Program-made: the position numbers and the translations under genes
Source: Beijerinckiaceae bacterium
GTDB taxonomy: Bacteria; Bacteroidota; Bacteroidia; Chitinophagales; Chitinophagaceae
Length of the DNA stretch: 32,396 nucleotides
Assembly (NCBI GenBank): GCA_903970475.1
Contig: CAJCIQ010000171.1
Span: 1-32,396, forward strand
Direction: 5' to 3'
Shown here: in pieces, positions 1 to 5,823 of the stretch
How positions within the stretch are numbered: the stretch's first letter is position 1
Layout of the letters: every line of letters begins with the position of its first letter
The notes under the pieces: model-generated
Told to the model about the DNA's origin: nothing
Database searches by the model: none
Seen by the model: the letters and a program-made list of their open reading frames with translations, nothing else

Positions 1-76
1 TGCGCTCCTTTAGGGCCTCTAATACTACTTTGGCTTTGAAGTCCCCGCTAAATTTTCGTCTGCTCTTTTTGGTCAT
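1..76 (-). CDS. IS3-family transposase OrfA, N-terminal fragment (runs off the window)
   Basis: Reading leftwards from an ATG at 76 gives 25 residues beginning MTKKSRRKFSGDFKAKVVLE, the typical start of the IS3-group OrfA protein (helix-turn-helix, HTH_Tnp_1 type) that binds the transposon ends. The rest lies outside the window, so I cannot say whether the element is intact. The bases upstream of the start carry a plausible terminal repeat ending near 145. The family call rests on the K/R-R-K-F-S-x-D-F-K-A-K-V pattern, which I recognise with good confidence. Confidence 0.8.
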   Translation of the reverse strand, partial: MTKKSRRKFSGDFKAKVVLEALKER

Positions 77-145
77 GCTTTGGCAATTTAAGATGAAAAA
101 TTCTATCTTAATTACCGGACCTTTTTTCGGGGACCATTATACTCA
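1..145 (-). mobile_element. Left end of an IS3-family insertion sequence
   Basis: The stretch upstream of the OrfA start, read on the minus strand from 145, begins TGAGTATAATGGTCCCCGAA and contains a second GGTCC, which resembles the TG-starting, GTCCCCGAA-containing ends of IS3-group elements. The outer boundary near 145 is inferred from the TG terminal dinucleotide only. The other end is outside the window, so neither the inverted-repeat partner nor a target duplication can be checked here. Confidence 0.55.
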
Positions 146-383
146 TCGGTTCACTTCGGGGTGCTCCTCCGCGGCCATGCGGGTCTTAAAGTCCTCAACC
201 GCTGATTTGGCACGGCTCTTTCGTGTCGAGCTGGCTTACCATAAGACTACTATACATTACAGGACCGCATTGGATAAAATCAACAGTCAGTTTCCACGCG
301 AAAAAGAAAAAATGCCTTCCAATGGACGCTTCCAATGGCTTAATGCCAACTGGATGCAAACCATGCCTTCGCCGAAAAAATAG

Positions 384-801
384 TTGGCACCCAAGTTTCC
401 ATGTGTAAATAAGGCGCATCATCCTTCAGGATTTTAATTTTGCCAGATCGAAGCTCAAACTAATCTCAATATGAGGACCATTATTCCCTTTTAAATAGGA
501 AATATTTTGCCGGAGACTACCTAATAAGATAGATTGTTGTCGAGATCGAGCTATCGACCCTGTCCGTCCGAATTCTCCAATTTAACTAACCCGTTAATCG
601 GGATATGGTCCATTATATCTTAGGAAATCAGATTATCTGTTCTTATTCTTGGGTCAATTATAATTTCACATTCAACTTTTTTTAAATAATGCGGGGCGAT
701 TGACGTCTCTTTTAATGACCAAAATGAGAATATGATAGTCTTTAGGGTTATTTTTTGTAATTTAGTATTTACAAATCTGAGTTCAAATTTGTTCTAATTT
801 T
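384..801. other. Gene-poor AT-rich spacer
   Basis: No convincing gene is visible. A 51-codon stretch on the minus strand (about 426-581) is open but has no start codon, and I treat it as unproven. The last 60 bases before 802 are very AT-rich and probably hold the promoter of the toxin-antitoxin pair, although no exact TAnnTTTG box is present. Confidence 0.5.
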
Positions 802-1053
802 ATGCAGACAGTAACCTTACAGATCACTAATAAGAGCGCCATGAAGACTCTGCATGAGTTGGAAGACAAAAATCTTGTCCGGATTGTGAAATCTCCTCGC
901 TTTGAATCCCCTTCCCTTCCTGGCGAGCCTATGGATATCTCAGCATTCCAGACCTGGATCAAAAATGCAGAAAAAGCGCCCAGCATTAGTTTAAAAGATG
1001 CAAAATCAAAATGGGCCTCTCAAAAAAAGCAACTCCAAAGGCTTTCCAAGTAA
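802..1053 (+). CDS. Putative antitoxin of a ParE/RelE-type toxin-antitoxin pair
   Basis: This is an 83-residue protein starting MQTVTLQITNKSAMKTLHEL, a beta-strand-like N-terminus followed by charged helices ending in a Lys-rich tail (KSKWASQKKQLQRLSK). Size and layout match the small antitoxins that precede ParE/RelE toxins in Bacteroidota. The N-terminal part would dimerise or bind DNA and the C-terminal helix would bind the toxin. The toxin gene begins inside its last 43 bases in another frame, the usual coupled arrangement. The antitoxin identity comes mainly from this position and size, because no named DNA-binding motif is obvious. It would be expected to repress its own promoter. Confidence 0.65.
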   Translation: MQTVTLQITNKSAMKTLHELEDKNLVRIVKSPRFESPSLPGEPMDISAFQTWIKNAEKAPSISLKDAKSKWASQKKQLQRLSK

Positions 1054-1361
1054 GGATATCGGCAAACGCTTTATCTAATATTGACGAAATCACCGGTTAT
1101 ATTGCGTTCGTCAACCAGCAGCCTGTAAATGCTATAAAGGTTGGTGATGCTTTCTTTGACACCATAACACGCGTTTCTCTCAATCCTTTTGCTTATCGAG
1201 AATGTGAGGAGATAACTACCAAGACCAAAATGTACCGGAGGGCGATCTGCTATTCCTGGAGGATAATTTACCGAGTAATTGGGGTTGATATTTTAGTATT
1301 AGGGGTAATTCACAATTCCCGTCGCCCATCAGCGATTAAGGCGCTTAGGAAAATCAGGTAA
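1011..1361 (+). CDS. Type II toxin-antitoxin system toxin, ParE/RelE family
   Basis: This 116-residue basic protein has the ParE/RelE layout. A first helix region (ISANALSNIDEITGYIAFV) resembles the A-x-x-D-I/L-x-x-I-x-x-Y-I pattern, and the C-terminal strands YRRAICYSWRIIYRV and ILVLGVIHNSRRP carry the typical Y-R-I-I-Y and H-x-S-R-x-P motifs. ParE members poison DNA gyrase and RelE members cleave mRNA on the ribosome; the sequence does not decide which. The ATG at 1011 overlaps the antitoxin gene by 43 bases. A later start would lose little, since the family fold begins near residue 12. The pair is complete and looks functional. Confidence 0.8.
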   Translation: MGLSKKATPKAFQVRISANALSNIDEITGYIAFVNQQPVNAIKVGDAFFDTITRVSLNPFAYRECEEITTKTKMYRRAICYSWRIIYRVIGVDILVLGVIHNSRRPSAIKALRKIR

Positions 1362-1422
1362 GATTCTAAGCAGGAAAATCCTGGGTCGGGCCTAGTTCGA
1401 TTCTCCATATTAATTACAGCCT

Positions 1423-1662
1423 TTATTCTTTAATGCGCAAATACTTCCGCTTAATACTTAGTATAACACCTCTAATGTTCAATGCCAGAAAGATTAGGCA
1501 AATAACAATTGTCAAGAGTTGAGGTAGTATTTCACTCAAAAATATATTAGAATAATCTAACTGAGAGCTTCTGCTAAGGTTATTAAAAACAGCAAACACA
1601 ATTTGGTAGTAAAGGCAATAAGTAGACACAATTATTCCTAGTATATTCATTATGGTTCGCAT
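1423..1662 (-). CDS. Small two-helix membrane protein, candidate immunity protein
   Basis: This 79-residue protein has two clear hydrophobic segments (about residues 5-25 and 46-68) and a basic C-terminal tail (IKRKYLRIKE). I do not recognise a named family. Its start lies 6 bases after the stop of the broken polymorphic-toxin tip at 1669-2195 and on the same strand. In polymorphic toxin loci the gene directly downstream of the toxin tip normally encodes the immunity protein, and membrane-embedded ones commonly protect against membrane-acting effectors. The immunity role is an inference from position. The reading frame is intact although the toxin is not. Confidence 0.5.
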   Translation of the reverse strand: MRTIMNILGIIVSTYCLYYQIVFAVFNNLSRSSQLDYSNIFLSEILPQLLTIVICLIFLALNIRGVILSIKRKYLRIKE

Positions 1663-1668
1663 AAGGCT

Positions 1669-2195
1669 TTATTGTATGGTAACTTTAATATTTGGATTCT
1701 GCTGCAACGCATTTGTTATAAAATCGGCAATTTTCCCATTACCAACTTTTTGATTAATCAAGTCATGCAAATTGTCCCAAAATTTGCCACCACTATCTAT
1801 AGGACCATGATGTATATAAGATAGACCTTTGTCACTTTTCTCCCTGGGTTTGGCGTCTGCATTTTGTATATCCCCAGGGCTTGAACGGAACCAGTTATTA
1901 ATTACAGGATCATTCGTATTTTGATAATCTATAACGTATGTTCGGGATCTTTAGCGTCAGGCCGAGACGTACCAGGCACCTTTCTTTGCGATTTATCAGC
2001 TTCAATATCTGCCGCTTGAAAAGCGTTAATATGTACAGCGTCTGCGACTTTCCAGCCCATTTGCTTTAAATAGCTAATCATACCCTCTCCAAAAGCCGCA
2101 CCCATGAGGTGGTCGGATTTTGCCGGACAGTGGGAGTCTCTTAGTGAAGAAATAGATTTGTACAAAGGTAATAATCCAAAAGTAGATAAATCCAA
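1669..2195 (-). pseudogene. Polymorphic (Rhs-like) toxin C-terminal tip, frameshifted remnant
   Basis: Two adjoining minus-strand frames join into one protein-like sequence. The first (down to about 1938) contains MGAAFGEGMISYLKQMGWKV and HINAFQAADIEADKS. The second (about 1938-1669) continues YVIDYQNTNDPVINNWFRSS, then HHGPIDSGGKFWDNLHDL and a stop. This resembles the alpha/beta-hydrolase-like tips of Bacteroidota Rhs toxins, in which an H-S-M-G motif carries the nucleophile; here the motif reads H-L-M-G, so the serine is missing. The frames part around 1935-1940, consistent with a small deletion in an ACAT repeat. No Rhs/YD repeat core is present upstream. It is non-functional as it stands. 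Family assignment is from memory of such tips. Confidence 0.6.
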
Positions 2196-2208
2196 TGTTT
2201 TATACTAA

Positions 2209-2648
2209 TGTCTTTAGCCAAAAACCATCTATAGCCTATATGCCTATGCCTATGAAAACTGATTAATAAGAGTAGTGGGCTATAGCCCACACCATTGATT
2301 ATTAAAAAGATTCATGGGCGGTAGCCCATTCCTTTGATTTCTCTTTTTGCTACTTTTTCTCTTTACATGTCAAAACTAATAACCTCCGAAATACTTGTCC
2401 ACATTGGATTATGTTGATATTAAATTGGGTTAAATGAAACATTAATCATTATTTTTGTTTTATCGAAACGAAGCGGAAGCAGGCTCTGCAGCGGTGCAAC
2501 CTACCAGGAATACTTTCGGTCTTACGAGGCATATTGTAGCTCTTTGATATTTCAACAAAAAGGGACCCTCTGGGCTTGAGAGGAGGCTTTCCGAGTCGGT
2601 CCGACCTCTTGGGTCATCGTTCCGGAATTAAGGGCGTAAAACGGCTAT
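2209..2648. other. Non-coding spacer with REP-like palindromes
   Basis: No gene can be supported here. The left part holds two related palindromes, listed separately. The right part (about 2455-2648) is more GC-rich and flanks the insertion sequence, but I recognise no coding frame or RNA in it. Confidence 0.5.
2275..2329. repeat. Two REP-like palindromic repeats
   Basis: A perfect 16-bp palindrome, GTGGGCTATAGCCCAC (2275-2290), is followed 39 bases later by ATGGGCGGTAGCCCAT (2314-2329), which has 6-bp arms. Both are trailed by a similar stretch containing TTGATT, so they form two degenerate tandem units of about 39 bp. Such short GC-rich palindromes in an AT-rich intergenic region resemble REP elements mobilised by IS200-like (RAYT) transposases, but no such transposase is in the window. 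Confidence 0.6.
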
Positions 2649-2671
2649 CTGGCAGGTTTGTTTATTCATGC

Positions 2672-3424
2672 TTAGTTCTGTTTTAAACTTGTTTCAAAAG
2701 TGTTAGGCGATAAGTAGCCAATAGAGGAATGCAGCCTTATCGGATTGTAATACATCTCGATGTACTCGAATATTTCGGTATAGGAATCTTCTGCCGTTTG
2801 AAATGCCCCACCTTCAAGCAATTCGGCCTTGAACCTGCTAAAGCACGATTCCATGAAGGCATTGTCATAGGGATTATCTGCATCGCTCATACTCTGGGTC
2901 AGCCCGTATTTGTCGATGAGTTGACGGAACCTTGTGCCTGCATACTGGCCACCCCGATCGGAGTGAGTCAAAAGCATCCCCTTGATTCCACGAGCTTTCA
3001 GCGCTTTTCTTAGTGATACCAATACCAGCGCTTCCTTCATGTGATCCTGCAAGTCCCAGCCCACAATTCTGCGAGAATAAAGGTCCATCCAGACAGAAAG
3101 ATAGCGAAAGGTTCCACCGGCCATGGGGATATAGGTGATGTCGCCGACCCAAACCGCATCGATGCCAGATGGGAAGCCCCGCTCTTTGAGCAGATTGGGG
3201 CTTATCGGGTAAGAATGACGGCTATCCGTCGTTTTAGGCACAAATGACCTTGGCTGAATGGCTTTTAGCCCGTTACCTGCCATGAACTTTCTGACTAAAT
3301 CACGGCCAATTCCCTTTCCCTGGTGCTCCATCTCCTTGACAATACGCCTGGCGCCATAACGGCGCTTATGGGCCTTGAAGACGGCAATGACATCATCCTC
3401 TCTGCTTTTAGATTCAATACTCAT
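2672..3424 (-). CDS. IS3-family transposase OrfB (DDE integrase domain)
   Basis: This is the catalytic half of the transposase. Counting from the ATG at 3424, the acidic triad is visible: D95 in VGDITYIP, D156 in THSDRGGQY and E192 in FMESCFSRFK, with 35 residues between the last two as in the D,D(35)E rve core. An HTH_21-type region (YGARRIVKEM) precedes it. The same frame stays open upstream to about 3580 and encodes a further stretch (HPIQRICDLLEVSRSCYYAW) typical of the true OrfB N-terminus. The protein is therefore most likely made as an OrfAB fusion by frameshifting rather than from the ATG at 3424. All catalytic residues are present, so the element may still be active. Confidence 0.9.
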   Translation of the reverse strand: MSIESKSREDDVIAVFKAHKRRYGARRIVKEMEHQGKGIGRDLVRKFMAGNGLKAIQPRSFVPKTTDSRHSYPISPNLLKERGFPSGIDAVWVGDITYIPMAGGTFRYLSVWMDLYSRRIVGWDLQDHMKEALVLVSLRKALKARGIKGMLLTHSDRGGQYAGTRFRQLIDKYGLTQSMSDADNPYDNAFMESCFSRFKAELLEGGAFQTAEDSYTEIFEYIEMYYNPIRLHSSIGYLSPNTFETSLKQN

Positions 3425-3543
3425 TTGGTGGGTCTTGTTGCTCTTCCAGGCATAATAACAACTTCGGCTGACTTCTAAAAGATCGCATATCCGCTGGATG
3501 GGATGCTCACACTGGATTTCAGCAATGCAAGAGTATAACTTCG

Positions 3544-3885
3544 TTACATTCCACGGCCTAAGATTCCGAATACTTTTTTTAAGATTTCCCGATCTTGCTC
3601 TGCGCGAAGACGCTCCGTTTCTGACTGCTTCAGCGCAGCCGATAAACGTTCAATTTCAGCCAGTGCCTCCGGTAGTGCAATTGGATGGGGACGATCCACG
3701 GGACCGTTTTCAGAAGCTTTTCTGCCCTCTGCCTCTCGTTTCCATCGATAAACCAGATTTTCCCCTATCCCTAATTTCTGGGCAATCTCCGGCACCGGAC
3801 GGCCTAATGCTACCATTTTTAGCACTTCTTCCTTGAAAGCCGAGTCATACTTTCTGCGGGTCTTTTTTGTGTCCTTGACAGTCAT
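3544..3885 (-). CDS. IS3-family transposase OrfA
   Basis: This 113-residue protein starts at the ATG at 3885 (MTVKDTKKTRRKYDSAFKEE). A TTG nine bases further upstream is in frame but unlikely to be the start. An N-terminal helix-turn-helix (VPEIAQKLGIGENLVYRWKR) binds the terminal repeats, and a C-terminal leucine-rich coiled coil (about ALAEIERLSAALKQSETERL) mediates multimerisation and continues into OrfAB. Near its end an A7 run allows a -1 shift into orfB. Unshifted translation ends with LGRGM and a stop. Confidence 0.88.
   Translation of the reverse strand: MTVKDTKKTRRKYDSAFKEEVLKMVALGRPVPEIAQKLGIGENLVYRWKREAEGRKASENGPVDRPHPIALPEALAEIERLSAALKQSETERLRAEQDREILKKVFGILGRGM
3574..3580 (-). 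promoter_or_regulatory. A7 slippery site for programmed -1 frameshift (OrfA to OrfAB)
   Basis: On the minus strand the orfA codons TTA AAA AAA G give the heptamer A-AAA-AAA. Slipping back one base reads into the orfB frame, which is open from this point through the catalytic domain. This is the standard expression control of IS3-family transposases. I did not model a downstream stimulatory RNA structure. Confidence 0.75.
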
Positions 3886-3934
3886 TGTTTGCAAATTTAA
3901 GCAACTCCGACTGTCCGGCCTTTATAAGGCCATC

Positions 3935-4717
3935 TCAGGAATGCGGCTGGTTAAAGGAAGAAGCTTTTCGTCGTCCCCGTCCGCCGACACAGCCAAGAGT
4001 GTAATTGTAAATGAGCGTTTGGTAAAACATTTCAATTGGGCTGAGGCGATTGGCAAAAAAATCAAGATTCCAGGGGATAGCTCAGGAAAGTATTTCGAGG
4101 TGATAGGGGTAGTAAAGGATTTCAATCAAAAATCATTATATAACCCGGTCACTCCCTTGCTTCTCTTTGACCGTCCCGGAAGAGGCAATGTAGAGGTGAA
4201 GATCAATTTGCAAAACATCCCTGCGACCATAGCAAGCATAGAACGTGTCTGGAAAAATATATTTCCGGGCTTTCCCTTCCAATATTCCTTTTTGGACCAG
4301 GATTTTGCCTCTCAATATGCGGCAGATCAAAAACGGGGCAAGATCTTCTTTATCTTTTCCGCATTGACCATCGCCATCAGTTGCCTAGGGTTGCTGGGTC
4401 TGGTGTCCTATACCTCAGAACAAAGGAAAAAGGAGATTAGTATTCGGAAAGTAATCGGAGCCGGAACGAGGCAAATCATAGCTTTAATTTCTAAGAATTA
4501 TATGGCATTGGTGGGTATATCGACACTAATCGCTTTTCCGATCGCCTATTATTTCATGAATAAGTGGCTAGACCTGTTTTACTTTAAGACAAGTTTAAGT
4601 GCACCTGTTTTCTTAATTTCTGCGTTGGCGGTCTTTCTGATTACCTTACTTACGGTAAGTTTCCATACCATCAAAGCGGCCAGGGCCAAACCCATAGATA
4701 ACCTCCGGGCGGAATGA
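3935..4717 (+). pseudogene. ABC transporter permease (MacB/FtsX type), C-terminal half
   Basis: The sequence reads in one frame from GMRLVKGRSF through the end of the MacB periplasmic core domain (VIVNERLVKHFNWAEAIGKK; VIGVVKDFNQKSL) and into the C-terminal FtsX domain. The FtsX domain has three or four membrane segments with the hallmark SYTSEQRKKEISIRKVIGA, and the protein ends KAARAKPIDNLRAE. Full proteins of this Bacteroidota family are about 800 residues and have two FtsX domains; only about 260 are left. The N-terminal half is not on the far side of the insertion sequence, so the break involved a deletion or rearrangement as well as insertion. The open frame extends artificially into the element (to 3833). 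It is very unlikely to make a working transporter component. Confidence 0.8.
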
Positions 4718-4752
4718 ATCAGTGAAGCCAATGCCTCCCTAGCTTCTTTAAA

Positions 4753-5118
4753 TTAATGCACTTTACTTATAACCGGGTTTAGATTATTAGCTTCAATCGC
4801 CTTGTTCATTCTGCTAAACATTTCTTTGGAACCCGTTTCAATTCCATGTAACCTGATTTGTTTGGACATCAATTTCCGGGTATTGACTTCACCACTCAAT
4901 CCGCCAATCAGGCCGATAACAGAAATTGTTCCGTCTACGGCTACAGCATCTATTGATTTATTAATATGACTGCCTCCCACCACTTCGACTACATGATCAG
5001 CACCTATGCCATTCGTTATTTCCATTACGTTATTTTCCCGGTCAGGTATTTGTTTATAATTGATCACGTGATGCACACCCATTTATTTGGCTATTTCTAA
5101 TTTCGCATCACTTTGCAT
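4753..5118 (-). pseudogene. Zinc-type alcohol dehydrogenase, internal fragment with in-frame stop
   Basis: Reading leftwards from about 5118 the frame gives SDAKLEIAK, a TAA stop, then MGVHHVINYKQIPDRENNVM, ITNGIGADHVVEVVGG and GTISVIGLIGGLSGEV. These are the distal part of the NAD(P)-binding Rossmann domain of medium-chain alcohol dehydrogenases (family pattern L-A-x-x-G-A-x-H-V-I-N-Y). The stop sits where a Gln is expected, so a CAA to TAA change is likely. The protein ends abruptly at ISKVH before the usual C-terminal helix, and the catalytic zinc domain is missing upstream. It is a doubly truncated relic. A protein starting at the internal ATG at 5082 would lack catalysis. Confidence 0.75.
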
Positions 5119-5229
5119 TTATGTACAAAACTAACAGCCTGTCGGAAACAGCATGCAAGATTGTCGCTAAAGCCTGCCAAACAATTGAAGCCCCGAAGAT
5201 AGCTTTACACCAGATCAACGCTACATAAA

Positions 5230-5799
5230 ATGAAACGGGTTTTCATCGCTGCAGCCACCGGCTGCGTCATCTTATTTATATGGGGAGCGCTCTCCCATTT
5301 GGTATTGTTCATTGGGTCAGGGTTTACCCCTCTGCCAAATGAAGACAATACCCTTAAGACACTGGAAAGCTCTTTACCAAAGCAAGGACTATACTTCTTT
5401 CCCGGAAAAGATTTCAGGCACAGCACAAAAGAGCAGGAAACGGCATTTCAGCAAAAGTTTCGAACAGGGCCGGTGGGCATAATAGTTTACCGGCCCGTTG
5501 GAGGAGACCCCTTTTCCGCTCAAAAGTTGTTCACCCAGCTTGCCAGTAATTTTATAACCACCTTTATACTTGCATTCATAGCCACGTTTATCCAGCTCCC
5601 CTATTGGAAGCGGGTTCTGCTAATAAGTCTTCTCGGCGTCTTAGCCTGCGCCTCCGTGAGTACGATCTATTGGAATTGGTATGAGTTCCCGACTAGTTTT
5701 TTCCTGGCCCAAATCGCGGACCAGGTCATTGGCTTTTTCCTGTCAGGATTGTTTATAGTCCATATAAGCAGGCAAATTAGAAAACCTTCAATAAAATGA
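5230..5799 (+). CDS. Hypothetical multi-pass membrane protein
   Basis: This 189-residue protein has an N-terminal hydrophobic segment (about residues 5-28), a polar loop of about 75 residues (PLPNEDNTLKTLESSLPKQG and onward) and three more hydrophobic segments near 108-125, 129-147 and 161-180. The loop is probably on the outer side of the inner membrane. I do not recognise the family and see no catalytic motif. It stands alone between the relic dehydrogenase and the convergent rhamnosidase gene, from which it is separated by only 24 bases. Confidence 0.65.
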   Translation: MKRVFIAAATGCVILFIWGALSHLVLFIGSGFTPLPNEDNTLKTLESSLPKQGLYFFPGKDFRHSTKEQETAFQQKFRTGPVGIIVYRPVGGDPFSAQKLFTQLASNFITTFILAFIATFIQLPYWKRVLLISLLGVLACASVSTIYWNWYEFPTSFFLAQIADQVIGFFLSGLFIVHISRQIRKPSIK

Positions 5800-5823
5800 A
5801 TGGCCCACCCTACCCAACAACAC

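Larger units (their letters stand above)
2649..3932 (-). mobile_element. IS3-family (IS150-like) insertion sequence, apparently complete
   Basis: The element contains orfA (3544-3885) and orfB (2672-3424 plus an upstream extension) in the -1 frame, joined by an A7 slippery run. The ends are approximate. The orfA side reads on the minus strand GGACAGTCGGAGTTGCTTAA just before the orfA start. The orfB side reads on the plus strand TGGCAGGTTTGTTTATTCAT, and the two match imperfectly. Coding sequence of a disrupted permease resumes by about 3935, which bounds the left end. I could not identify a target-site duplication. Confidence 0.7.

Noticed and set aside
30..383. Plus-strand open frame of 117 codons
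   Set aside because: Its first third is antisense to the OrfA start and insertion-sequence end; the rest shows no recognisable family.
426..581. Minus-strand 51-codon open stretch ending SFDLAKLKS
   Set aside because: Protein-like, but it has no start codon and no recognisable family; a chance opening of this length is not rare.
2104..2208. Short plus-strand frame (34 codons, with SLSEEIDLYKGNNPKVDKS)
   Set aside because: It looks protein-like and could be the tail of another lost gene, but it overlaps the toxin relic antisense and cannot be assigned.
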